Source: an uncultured Clostridia bacterium
GTDB taxonomy: Bacteria > Bacillota > Clostridia > TANB77 > CAG-508
Direction: 5' to 3'
NCBI GenBank assembly: GCA_944386375.1
Contig: CALXAW010000005.1
Location: 1 to 28,769, forward strand
Length of the DNA stretch: 28,769 nt
A program made the position numbers and the translations under genes. The notes beneath the pieces were generated by a model. The model worked only from the letters and a program-made list of their open reading frames with translations, did no database searches and was not told where the DNA came from. This document shows, piece after piece, positions 8,422-16,285 of the stretch (positions within the stretch are counted from its first letter, which is position 1; each line of letters opens with the position of its first letter).

Positions 8422-9264
8422 TTATTTTCTAAAAAATGGGTAGTTAGATTGTAAATCACTTTGGATTCCATACATATAGCCATTATATATGCTTCTGTCT
8501 TCACTTTTTAGTGGCATATCTATGCCTACATTACATACAAATTCTTCGTCTAGGTTATTTTTTATGTTTATGTCAAAACTTAATTTACATGCTATTTCGT
8601 CTAAATTTACTCCCACACTTTGCAATATATTACCATCAAATTTAATTTGTGTATCTTGCGAAGATACTGCATAACCTGTAACTATACTACTATTTATATA
8701 ACTTAAGGTAATTGGGTTAGAACAGTCTGTAAAAAATCTTGGTGTTGAATAGTCGCTTTTTTCGTTATTTTCATTTGTGTATATTACATTAAAGTAAATT
8801 GGGTTTGTTTGATTTTCTGTTAGCTCTGTGTCTTCTTCGCTTACAGAAAATTTACCAAAGTCATTTGGGTTTTTATATGCAACTTTTTTTATTCCTCTTT
8901 CTGTTGGTGTTTCTAGTTTTATATTATTTATATATAATTCTTTTACTGTGTTTTCGTCTTTTAGTTCTTCTATATATCCTTTGTTATTTATATAAACAGC
9001 AATATCTGTAAATTGGCATATATTTAGGTCTTGCATTGTTGCTCCTTCGCTTTTATCTACTGCTCCTGCACTACTGTATAACATTATTTTATCTATACTA
9101 AAAATAGTATTTTCGTTTTTAGCAGATATGCTTTCCATTTCTGCTGAATATTGATATTCTTTAACCATTTTATATATAACAAATCTACCAAAAACGAAAA
9201 CTACTATACATGCAAGAATAATAAGGATAATTATAATTCTTTTGTTTATTTTTATTTTTTTCAT
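8422..9264 (-). CDS. Membrane-anchored extracytoplasmic protein of unknown function
   Basis: I do not recognise this 280-aa protein. A Lys-rich start is followed by one strong transmembrane segment (about residues 10-34), so most of the chain should lie outside the membrane. The exported part is Asn-, Ser- and Glu-rich with alternating hydrophobic residues, suggesting a beta-rich domain, and has a few Cys (in LNICQF, FTDCSNP, EIACKL and FVCNVG) that could form disulfides. No enzyme motif is visible. It sits 11 bases after the glucosaminidase gene and 11 before the flavoprotein gene, in the same orientation, so co-transcription is nearly certain. A wall- or surface-associated role is inferred only from context. 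Confidence 0.8.
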   Translation of the reverse strand: MKKIKINKRIIIILIILACIVVFVFGRFVIYKMVKEYQYSAEMESISAKNENTIFSIDKIMLYSSAGAVDKSEGATMQDLNICQFTDIAVYINNKGYIEELKDENTVKELYINNIKLETPTERGIKKVAYKNPNDFGKFSVSEEDTELTENQTNPIYFNVIYTNENNEKSDYSTPRFFTDCSNPITLSYINSSIVTGYAVSSQDTQIKFDGNILQSVGVNLDEIACKLSFDINIKNNLDEEFVCNVGIDMPLKSEDRSIYNGYMYGIQSDLQSNYPFFRK

Positions 9265-9275
9265 TTAATCTCTTC

Positions 9276-10667
9276 CTATTTTAATTTATTATATAAATCT
9301 TCCATGTATGAATAAACTTTTTTGCCCCATTCTGGGTCTGTAGCATATTTTGTATTTACTGCTGATACTGTTGAACCATTGTAGTATTTTCCAGATGCCA
9401 TTTGTCCATCATATATTTTTGTTCCCGCTGGGTGTAAGTAATTTTTTACTAATGCTTCTGCTACTGTATTTATTCCATCTTCGTAACTTTCAAATGTAAA
9501 TGAATATTCCATTGGATCTCTGTCATATGAGCCATAACCAAATAAATTGTTTTTAGTTTGTGCTATATTAGAAGTTCCCCATGCACTTTCGTTTATTCCT
9601 ATTGCTGCTAAGAATATTCCATTTATTTTGTATTTTTGTTCTGCATTATAAAATGCTTCTGCACAATTTTCAAATATTTTGTTTGTGTCACCTTGGTTGT
9701 TTGAAAGTACTTTCTTAAAGTCTGCAAGTGTTAGTCCACTTGGCTCGTTTACATTCATATTTTCTTCTACTTTTGTAAGTATACGTTGTATTCTACTTTC
9801 TTCTACTATTGTTGGTGTAAAGCTTGCAGATGTTAGTGCACTTGTTTTTACAAATCCTTGGTTTGCATCATAAGAGATTTTACACCAGTCGCCAGATAGT
9901 TCTAATAATTTTACATCTAAGTATTTTGGTATTGTACAAATTTCTTTTGCTGAAGCATTTGCTTTTTCTCTTAATATGGTGTCTCCTGTTACATATAGTG
10001 TGTCTCCTAAATGTACTTGATATGTTTTTAAAAATTCTGATGTTCCAATATGTACCACAGATTTAACTGGCTCTTCCATTACTGTTCTTTCTAATATGCT
10101 TTCTCCTACAAATTGACCGTTTTCGTATGTTTTTACTGCAACTACTGCTTCTTTACCATTTATTCCTTCTTGTTTTACTACTTTTTCGTCTTTTTGTAAT
10201 GATGTGTCTTCTATATAAACTGTTTCATATGGTATTTCTCGTTCTTCGTGTACATAGTCTTTTGCTGATATGTTACTTGCATTTTGTGAAACTATTTGTG
10301 TTAAGTTTATTGCATTTTCGTTTGCTTCATATTGAATTTTTGCTGTTTCGATTTTTTCTTCTTGCTTTTCCCCTGTTGCTAGTATGTAATTTTTTGATAC
10401 TGCTGTAAGTACAAGAGCACAAATACATACTGTGACTACTGCTGCTTTTTTTACACTAAAATTAAATAGCTCTGTGCTGTTTTTTTCGTTCCACATATTT
10501 CTGTATGCGTACTCTCGGTTTTTTGATAATGTTTCTATTTTTTTCTTTTTTCTTTCAGATGTCTTTTTTACACTTAGTTTACTATTTATTTGTTGTTCTA
10601 ATCTGCTTTGTTGTAATTCTTTAAAAACATCTGGTAGTTGCCTTGTTGGTCCATTGCTATCACCCAT
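9276..10667 (-). CDS. Membrane-anchored G5/SH3-domain N-acetylglucosaminidase (peptidoglycan hydrolase)
   Basis: Cleaves peptidoglycan glycan strands at the wall. The 463-aa protein has a charged cytoplasmic N-terminus (1-72), a single transmembrane segment (about 74-96), a G5 domain (about 141-209, with REIPYETVY, QEGINGK and a PVKSVVHIGT ending), a bacterial SH3 domain (about 223-278) and a C-terminal glucosaminidase domain (about 320-463). The likely catalytic Glu is E360 in AIGINESAWGTS, followed by TKNNLFGYGS and a TDPEWGKKV ending typical of this family. The type II orientation tethers the enzyme at the membrane. ATG has GGAGGA eight to ten bases upstream. It is the first gene of a three-gene operon and ends in TAG. 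Confidence 0.92.
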   Translation of the reverse strand: MGDSNGPTRQLPDVFKELQQSRLEQQINSKLSVKKTSERKKKKIETLSKNREYAYRNMWNEKNSTELFNFSVKKAAVVTVCICALVLTAVSKNYILATGEKQEEKIETAKIQYEANENAINLTQIVSQNASNISAKDYVHEEREIPYETVYIEDTSLQKDEKVVKQEGINGKEAVVAVKTYENGQFVGESILERTVMEEPVKSVVHIGTSEFLKTYQVHLGDTLYVTGDTILREKANASAKEICTIPKYLDVKLLELSGDWCKISYDANQGFVKTSALTSASFTPTIVEESRIQRILTKVEENMNVNEPSGLTLADFKKVLSNNQGDTNKIFENCAEAFYNAEQKYKINGIFLAAIGINESAWGTSNIAQTKNNLFGYGSYDRDPMEYSFTFESYEDGINTVAEALVKNYLHPAGTKIYDGQMASGKYYNGSTVSAVNTKYATDPEWGKKVYSYMEDLYNKLK

Positions 10668-10708
10668 ATGCTTGTCCTCCTTATCTATAAATTAAAATCA
10701 CTATCCAT

Positions 10709-10737
10709 ATTATACTACAACAATTTCCTTATGTCTA
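10709..10737 (-). promoter_or_regulatory. Sigma-A promoter of the glucosaminidase operon
   Basis: Minus strand: -35 TAGACA (10732-10737), 17-base spacer, perfect -10 TATAAT (10709-10714), about 40 bases before the ATG. Confidence 0.78.
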
Positions 10738-10774
10738 TAGGCAATTATTACATTTTTGTTATAAATTGTATAAT

Positions 10775-10805
10775 AAAACTAGTTAAGAAGATCTTAACTA
10801 GTTTT
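10775..10805 (-). terminator. Terminator overlapping the end of the Spo0E-like gene
   Basis: A perfect 14-base-pair stem, AAAACTAGTTAAGA (10775-10788) and its complement at 10792-10805, with a three-base loop. On the minus strand TTTTATTAT follows. The last codons and the TAA (10794-10796) lie inside the stem. Confidence 0.85.
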
Positions 10806-10964
10806 TACTGGTTCCTTTGCTGATTTTTTTAATTGTTGTTTATAAAATTCTGCTATTAATTCATCTAATTCGACACTTAATTTATATGTAACACTATAGT
10901 CTTGTCCTGTTAGTATGCTATTATTTAATTTATCTCTTAGTTTGCAAATTTCATCATTTAACAT
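10794..10964 (-). CDS. Spo0E-like sporulation regulatory aspartyl phosphatase
   Basis: A 56-aa protein encoded between the glucosaminidase and M16 genes. Spo0E-family proteins dephosphorylate phosphorylated Spo0A (or related response regulators) and restrain entry into sporulation. The chain reads as two short helices with the family signature SVELDELIAEFY near residues 30-41, matching the conserved SxxxD motif (S30, D34). The N-terminal part (EICKLRDKLNNSIL) fits the first helix. Length and charge are typical of the short Clostridium/Bacillus members. The ATG at 10962-10964 has GGAGAG about eight bases upstream. Its own promoter and two upstream Spo0A-box sequences suggest control by its own target. 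The exact response-regulator partner cannot be read from sequence. Confidence 0.85.
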   Translation of the reverse strand: MLNDEICKLRDKLNNSILTGQDYSVTYKLSVELDELIAEFYKQQLKKSAKEPVKTS

Positions 10965-11008
10965 ATTACATCTCTCCTTTTTTGGTAATTTATCTTATGT
11001 ATATTTAT

Positions 11009-11037
11009 AAATTAACACGATTTTACAATAAAGTCAA
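11009..11037 (-). promoter_or_regulatory. Promoter of the Spo0E-like gene
   Basis: Minus strand: -35 TTGACT (11032-11037), 17-base spacer, -10 TAATTT (11009-11014), about 45 bases before the ATG. The -10 is imperfect, which would suit an activated or modulated promoter. Confidence 0.6.
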
Positions 11038-11096
11038 GTAAAATCCCTTATTTTTCTTAACTTTCGTTCGCCCAAATATTAGCAATATTTATGCTT

Positions 11097-11113
11097 TTCG
11101 ACAACATTCGACA
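11097..11113 (-). promoter_or_regulatory. Two tandem Spo0A boxes (TGTCGAA)
   Basis: On the minus strand TGTCGAA occurs at 11107-11113 and again at 11097-11103, exactly 10 bases apart (one helical turn) and about 60-80 bases upstream of the promoter. TGTCGAA is the core 0A box bound by phosphorylated Spo0A in Bacillus and Clostridium. Position and spacing fit a dimer site controlling the Spo0E-like gene. Confidence 0.65.
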
Positions 11114-11138
11114 TATAATTTTATGTTTTATGTAACTT

Positions 11139-11191
11139 TGTGTCAAAAACACACCTAAAGGCTAAAACATTTTAGGTGTGTTTTTGACACA
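11139..11191 (-). terminator. Long perfect terminator hairpin after ymfH
   Basis: A 21-base-pair perfect stem (11139-11159 with 11171-11191) around an 11-base loop. The core CACACCTAAA/TTTAGGTGTG is followed by TTTTTG on the minus strand and by the mirror-image tract on the plus strand. It starts two bases after the TAA at 11193-11195 and isolates the M16 operon from the Spo0E-like gene. Confidence 0.88.
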
Positions 11192-11192
11192 A

Positions 11193-12461
11193 TTATGAAA
11201 TTATAGATATTATTGTATTTTCTTTTTTAAATACTTCTTCTAATATTTGTTTTGCATAATCTATGTTTATTGTATTAATTTCTTCTATATAGTCAAAACT
11301 ATTTATTCCTTTAAAAAAGTCTGCTAAAAACATTCTACAAATACTTCCAACTTCGTCATATTCTTTTACATATGAGCCATAAATCATTTTTTTGTATCTA
11401 TTAAAGTCTTGTTCATTTATTCCGTTTTGCTTTATTTTTTCTACTTCTTTTTGGAATTTTTCAAGTATTTGTTCTGGATTTTTTGCTTGACCTGTAATTA
11501 AAATGTGTGCATAGTTTTTAGCAAATTCGTAATCTAAGCTTGGTACAGAGTACATTTGTCCAGAGTTATATAATTCTTTGTATAAGTTTGAGCTTTGTCC
11601 TATTATTATATTAAGCAATATTTCTATTGTAATATGTTTTTTTACTCTTTCGGCCTGTTCTGGCTCTTTGTCTTTAATTCCTATTACAAATAATGGCATA
11701 CTTACATCCATCTTTTTTTCTATTTTTTCTTGTACTATTGTTTCTGGTTCTTCTGGATATATTCTTTTTATTTCTCCATTTGATTCTTTTTTTATTCAGC
11801 GTTTTTGCACTTCTTGTAAAATTTTTTCTGGTACAAAGTCGCCACAAATTACCATTGCCATATTGCTTGGATTATAAAATGTATTATAACATTTATATAA
11901 TATTTCTTTATCTATTTTATTTATTGTTTCTATTGTGCCTGTTACATCTAGTTTTACTGGATTATTATAATACATTGCATTTAAGGCATTTTGGTATACT
12001 ACCCATTCTGGATAATCGTCATACATCATTATTTCTTGTCCTATTATTCCTTTTTCTTTTTCTACATTTTGGTCTGTAAAATATGGATGTTGTACATAAT
12101 CCATAAATTCGTCTAATGCCTCGTAAAATCTGTCTGTACATTCATATAAATATGCTGTGTGATTATTTGTTGTATATGCATTTGCATTCACTCCTAGTGC
12201 TGTTAGAACATCTAGGCTATTTGTTCCATTTTCTTGTTCAAATAGCTTGTGTTCTAAAAAGTGTGCAACACCATCTGGAACTGTGGTTACTTCTTTTTCG
12301 CCAGGTACTATAAATTTGCTGTCATTTGAACCATAGTTTGTTCCCCAAATTATATACTTTTTTTGTAAACCTGGTTTTGGAACTATCATTACAGTTAGTC
12401 CATTTTCTAGCTTTTCTTTATATAGTTTTTCTTTAACTTTTAAATTTTCTACTATTTGCAT
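11193..12461 (-). pseudogene. ymfH: M16 zinc peptidase YmfH-like, interrupted by one in-frame TGA
   Basis: Member of the M16 (insulinase/pitrilysin) family. In Bacillus the YmfF/YmfH pair is linked to the pathway that modifies elongation factor P. The N-terminal half has the inverted zinc motif HFLEH (H67, E70, H71) and the third ligand E143 in EKGIIGQEI, so it is catalytically equipped. Codon 222 is TGA (11796-11798). The frame then continues without shift for another 200 codons to a normal TAA with family-like sequence (KRIYPEEPETIVQEKI, then MPLFVIGIK). Read through, it would be about 422 aa, the family length. Single substitution from a sense codon such as TTA, CGA, AGA or GGA explains it. 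Truncation would remove the C-terminal M16 domain. A restart at ATG 11709-11711 lacks a ribosome binding site. ATG 12459-12461 follows GGAGGT by 11 bases. Confidence 0.85.
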
Positions 12462-12476
12462 TTATTCTATTACCTC

Positions 12477-13739
12477 CTAATCTTTTAAGAAATAGATAAC
12501 ATTTATATTAATTTTGTTTGCAATATTTATAATATCTTCTTTTTTTACTTTTTGTACAATTTCTATATATTTTTCTAGTTCTATATTGTTTTCTGTAAGT
12601 TCTTGCCCAAAAAAGTACATTATTTCTGTATCTTGCTCGTCGTCAATACTTTTTACCATTGATATTATTGTTTTTTTTGCGTTTTCTATGTCTTCTTCTG
12701 TAAAGTTACCGCTTTTCATATCTTCTAACTGCTCTCTTACTATTTTTAATGTTTTTTCATAGTTTGCTATTTCTATGCCACAAGATATAAATATATTACT
12801 TTTATTTTTTAGATAACTAGAACTTGCAGCATATGCTAAACTTGCTTTTTCTCTTACATTTTGAAATAGTTTTGAGGCAGCTGTTCCACCAAGTATTGCA
12901 TTATAAACTAAAGCATAATATTTGTGGTCTTCGTTTTCTATGTTTACATTTAGTCCTAATATAAGTTTTCCTTGTGTTACATCCATAGATTCTGTTACTG
13001 TTTGCTCTTTTGCTTGCTCTTTTGGTTCTATTTTTACTTTATTATATTGTGGTTCTCTATTGTTTAAATTTTCTATATTTTTATTTACATATTCATCTAT
13101 TTTTTCTGTAATATTGCCAGATACAAATATATCTATTTTGCAGTTTTGTAATAATTGCAAGTAATATTCATATAAATTTTTAGCATCTATTTTTTCTAGG
13201 TCTTCTATATATCCAAATTTATACAAACCAAATGGCTTGTCTTTATACATTTCTTCTATACATCTTTCTAATGCGTATTTTGCTTTGTTGTCTTTTTTTG
13301 CTTCTATTATTTGTTTTATGTTTTGCTTTTCTTGTTCTACATATTCTTCCTTAAATGCTCCATTTTCTGTTACCGGATTACATACTATGTCTAGCAATTT
13401 GTCAATACTTGTTTTTAACATATTGTTATCATTTTGTGGAAGAAAATTGTCATTTATGGATTCTAAATAGAATTTTAGTACTTGATTGTCTCCTGTTTTG
13501 TCTAGGCCACAGTCAAATGATGCACCATACATTTCTTCTAATTCTTTGCTTATTTCTTCTTGTGTTGGCATTGTTTTACTACCTCTTCTTAGTACTGCTG
13601 AAAGTACAGCATTATATGTTACATTTTCTCTATTTAAAGGTGTTGTAATAAAAACTGCAACTATATTTGTTTTAAATTTATTTGTCTTAATTGTATGCAA
13701 TTTAATTCCTTGCTTTATTTCTTTTATTTCATATTTCAC
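12477..13739 (-). CDS. ymfF: M16 peptidase-like protein YmfF (non-catalytic partner)
   Basis: A 420-aa M16-family protein. It has the N-terminal fold, with the LRRGSKTMPTQEEISKELEEMYGASFD segment where catalytic relatives carry HxxEH. The zinc-binding His/Glu set is not there, as is usual for the inactive member of M16 pairs. The C-terminal domain has the family glycine segment AILGGTAASKLFQNVREKASLAY. Start chosen at GTG 13737-13739, seven bases after GGAGG. The longer in-frame ATG at 13778 would place that ribosome binding site inside the coding region. It lies upstream of ymfH with a 15-base gap, so the two are co-transcribed. The two products are expected to form a heterodimer, which makes the nonsense codon in ymfH notable. 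Ends in TAG. Confidence 0.9.
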   Translation of the reverse strand: MKYEIKEIKQGIKLHTIKTNKFKTNIVAVFITTPLNRENVTYNAVLSAVLRRGSKTMPTQEEISKELEEMYGASFDCGLDKTGDNQVLKFYLESINDNFLPQNDNNMLKTSIDKLLDIVCNPVTENGAFKEEYVEQEKQNIKQIIEAKKDNKAKYALERCIEEMYKDKPFGLYKFGYIEDLEKIDAKNLYEYYLQLLQNCKIDIFVSGNITEKIDEYVNKNIENLNNREPQYNKVKIEPKEQAKEQTVTESMDVTQGKLILGLNVNIENEDHKYYALVYNAILGGTAASKLFQNVREKASLAYAASSSYLKNKSNIFISCGIEIANYEKTLKIVREQLEDMKSGNFTEEDIENAKKTIISMVKSIDDEQDTEIMYFFGQELTENNIELEKYIEIVQKVKKEDIINIANKININVIYFLKD

Positions 13740-13790
13740 ACCTATTCCTCCTTTTACATAAATTTTATTTACAATCATAATATATTATTT

Positions 13791-13820
13791 AGTATACAAT
13801 ATTTTTTAATCTATATACAA
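13791..13820 (-). promoter_or_regulatory. Promoter of the ymfF-ymfH operon
   Basis: Minus strand: -35 TTGTAT (13815-13820), 18-base spacer, -10 TATACT (13791-13796). The string AATATTGTATA occurs twice here, once over each promoter element. Confidence 0.55.
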
Positions 13821-13862
13821 TATTTTTCCATATTTAATTTTTTATTTTTTTGTTATTCAGAT

Positions 13863-13916
13863 ATTGGAGCGTAGCGACTATTATACACTAGGAAAGTATA
13901 ACTTTCCTAGTGTATA
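13863..13916 (-). repeat. Dispersed palindromic repeat, copy 1
   Basis: The plus strand reads ATTGGAGCGTAGCGAC followed by a perfect 15-base-pair hairpin (13882-13896 with 13902-13916, loop TATAA). The same arrangement recurs at 17100-17153 in the same orientation. Shared parts are ATTGGA-CGTAGCGAC (15 of 16 bases) and GAAAGTATAACTTTCCTA. Both copies lie just downstream of a minus-strand gene. The hairpin here could also act as a second terminator after rpsU. Confidence 0.75.
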
Positions 13917-13924
13917 TAATAAAA

Positions 13925-13959
13925 AGGACTTACATAGATATAATACCTATGCATGTCCT
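13925..13959 (-). terminator. Intrinsic terminator after rpsU
   Basis: An imperfect 13-base stem (13925-13937 with 13947-13959, two mismatches) followed on the minus strand by TTTTTATTATATA. It lies about 40 bases after the rpsU stop. Confidence 0.75.
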
Positions 13960-13997
13960 ATTATTATAATATAAAAATTTTACTTTCTATATTTAAA

Positions 13998-14168
13998 TTA
14001 AAATTTTCTTTTTCTCGCAGCTTCTGATTTTTTCTTTCTCTTTACACTAGGTTTTTCATAATGCTCTCTTTTACGTACTTCTTGTAGTACTCCATTTCTT
14101 GCGCATTGTCTTTTAAATCTTTTTAAAGCATCTTCTATATTACCATTATTAACTTTTATCTCTGACAT
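13998..14168 (-). CDS. rpsU: 30S ribosomal protein S21
   Basis: Small basic protein (56 aa) of the small subunit, involved in initiation. The sequence is canonical: MSEIKVNNGN, then EDALKRFKRQCARNGVLQEVRKREHYEKPSVKR split by the usual helices, ending KKKSEAARKRKF. The start at ATG 14166-14168 was chosen over the longer frame (to 14249) because GGAGGGG lies immediately upstream and S21 proteins begin MSEIKV. It is monocistronic, with a near-consensus promoter and its own terminator. The leader of about 65 bases contains a small GTGTTT/AAACAC hairpin just before the ribosome binding site. I recognise no known ribosomal-protein leader motif in it. Confidence 0.97.
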   Translation of the reverse strand: MSEIKVNNGNIEDALKRFKRQCARNGVLQEVRKREHYEKPSVKRKKKSEAARKRKF

Positions 14169-14240
14169 TATTTTCCCCTCCTTCCGGTGTTTAAAACACG
14201 TATGTGGGATTTTCCAATTTCTACCCTTTATACAGAGTTT

Positions 14241-14270
14241 ATTATACATTAAATTGGTTTATCTTGTCAA
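14241..14270 (-). promoter_or_regulatory. Strong sigma-A promoter of rpsU
   Basis: Minus strand: perfect -35 TTGACA (14265-14270), 18-base spacer, perfect -10 TATAAT (14241-14246). Confidence 0.88.
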
Positions 14271-14341
14271 TAGCTATATTTTCTATTTTGAATAATAGGT
14301 TAATTTTGTAAAACTTTTTTGTTTATATTACTATACATATA

Positions 14342-16285
14342 TTACATTTTTACAACTAATCTATCAAATTTTGAGTTTATGTACTTTTCTAGTTTTACCA
14401 TAAATTCGTCTGCTTGTATTTCTTTTTTTGCTACCATATCTAGTCCTTTTTCCCAACTTGCTGTAAGTTTTGGGTTTAACATATCTGGCATTGATGTATT
14501 TACAACATCATATATTACTTCCCCTTTTTTTGTTGGTGTTATTATTTGGGTTTTTGTGTTTATTTGTATATATTTTATTCTTTCTAACTTTTTTATTATT
14601 TCTGCTCTTGTTGCACTTGTACCTATTCCTGCTCCTTTTATTTGTTCCCTTAGTTCTTCTTCTTCTATCAATTTGCCGGCATTTTCCATTGCTAAAATTA
14701 TGGAGCCAGAATTATATCTACTTGGTGGTGATGTTTCTGCATCTTTTATTTCGTAGTTTTGCACACCTATTTCTTGTCCTTTTTTTAGATTTTTTAATAT
14801 CTCTATATTATTTTCGCCTTCGTTTTCCACATTTTCTTCTTTTTGTGTGGATTGTTTATTTGTTTTTTTAGTTTGTTTTAAAATTTCTTGGCAACCTTTT
14901 TTTAGACATATTTTTGCACTTGCTAAAAATGTTTCGTTTTCTACATTTATTGTAACATTTATTTTGCTAAATTCTGCAGGTGGGTAAAATATTGCTAAAA
15001 ATCTTTTTACTATTAGTTTATATACATTTTTTTGTAAGTCTGTTAGTTTTTCGTAATTTTCAAAGCCTTGCCCTGTTGGAATTATTGCATAATGGTCTGT
15101 TATTTTGCTATCATTTACATATTTGGTTTTTACTAAGTTTGTTGAGTATTTTTCTTCTACCATTTTTGCAATATAGTTTTGTATTTCTTCGTCTTTATAG
15201 TTTTTTGCAATCCCATTTAAATTCTTTTTTATTTCTTTTGCTACTGCTGTAGATAATACTCTTGCATCTGTTCTTGGGTATGTTATTAGCTTTTTTTCGT
15301 ATAAGTTTTGTGCTACTTCTAGTGTTTCGTCTGGTTTTATTTTAAATTTTTTTGTACATTCATTTTGTAGTTCTGCTAAGTTAAATAATAGTGGTGGGTT
15401 TTCTTTTTGTTTTGATTTTTTTAGTTCTGTAATTATCGCCTTTTTATTTGCAAGTGATGTTATAAATTCTTTTGCTTCTTGCTCATTTTTAAATCCGCTT
15501 TCATTATATAATTTTGGTGATTCAAAGTATTTTGATTTTTCGTTTACTTTCCATTCTGCACTAAAACTTGAATTTTCGTCTCCAAATTTTCCTATTATTT
15601 TATAATATTTTGTTTTTACAAAATTTCGTATTTCTCTTTCTCTTGATACTATCATTCCTAATACACATGTCATTACTCTACCAACAGATATTGATGCTCT
15701 GTCTTCTTCTATTTCTTTTGCTACCTTTTTTCCATATATTATTGAAAGTAATCTTGAAAAATTTATTCCTATTAGATAATCTTCTTTTGCTCTTAAGTAT
15801 GCTGAGTCTGATAGGCTGTCATATTCTGATAAGTCTTTTGCTTCTTTTATGCCTCTTAAAATTTCTTCTTCTGTTTGTGAGTCTATCCATACTCTTTTCA
15901 TTTTTGCATTTTTATTTGGTTCTGCCATCATAAATACTAAACGCTGTATGTATTCTCCTTCTCTTCCAGAGTCTCCTGCATTGTATATTTCTTCTATGTC
16001 TTCTCTTTGTAATAATTGCTTTACTATGTTAAATTGATTTTGTACTGCCGGAATTATCTCATATTTCCATTCTTTTGGGATAAATGGTAATGTGTTTAGT
16101 CTCCAAATTTTTAATTTTTCGTCATATTTTTCTGGATAACTCATTGTTACTAAATGCCCTACACACCAAGTTATTATCCAATTGTTTGATTCTATATATC
16201 CATTTTGTCTTTTTGCATTTATTTTTAGTGCTTTTGCAAAATCCATTGCAACTGATGGTTTTTCTGTTATGAGTAGCTTTTTCAT
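14342..16285 (-). CDS. topB: DNA topoisomerase III (type IA)
   Basis: Relaxes and decatenates DNA through a transient 5'-phosphotyrosyl single-strand break. The 647-aa protein starts with the TOPRIM domain (E8 in ITEKPSVA; D105, E109 and E111 in AGDSGREGE), followed by SISVGRVMTCVLGMIVSRE. The catalytic Tyr is Y336 in LITYPRTDARVLS, with the R338 neighbour conserved. The C-terminal part has GIGTSATRAEIIKKL and a GKGLD-like segment (ASWEKGLDMV). It is shorter than Bacillus TopB (about 727 aa) and has no Cys zinc cluster at the end. ATG overlaps the stop of the upstream HD gene as ATGA, so translation is coupled. No clear terminator follows before the rpsU promoter. Confidence 0.95.
   Translation of the reverse strand: MKKLLITEKPSVAMDFAKALKINAKRQNGYIESNNWIITWCVGHLVTMSYPEKYDEKLKIWRLNTLPFIPKEWKYEIIPAVQNQFNIVKQLLQREDIEEIYNAGDSGREGEYIQRLVFMMAEPNKNAKMKRVWIDSQTEEEILRGIKEAKDLSEYDSLSDSAYLRAKEDYLIGINFSRLLSIIYGKKVAKEIEEDRASISVGRVMTCVLGMIVSREREIRNFVKTKYYKIIGKFGDENSSFSAEWKVNEKSKYFESPKLYNESGFKNEQEAKEFITSLANKKAIITELKKSKQKENPPLLFNLAELQNECTKKFKIKPDETLEVAQNLYEKKLITYPRTDARVLSTAVAKEIKKNLNGIAKNYKDEEIQNYIAKMVEEKYSTNLVKTKYVNDSKITDHYAIIPTGQGFENYEKLTDLQKNVYKLIVKRFLAIFYPPAEFSKINVTINVENETFLASAKICLKKGCQEILKQTKKTNKQSTQKEENVENEGENNIEILKNLKKGQEIGVQNYEIKDAETSPPSRYNSGSIILAMENAGKLIEEEELREQIKGAGIGTSATRAEIIKKLERIKYIQINTKTQIITPTKKGEVIYDVVNTSMPDMLNPKLTASWEKGLDMVAKKEIQADEFMVKLEKYINSKFDRLVVKM

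Noticed and set aside
11193..12461. Selenocysteine or genetic-code reassignment at the ymfH TGA
   Set aside because: No hairpin resembling a bacterial SECIS follows the TGA, M16 proteins have no selenocysteine here, TGG encodes Trp throughout, and TGA ends rlmH and the HD gene. A reassigned code is unlikely.
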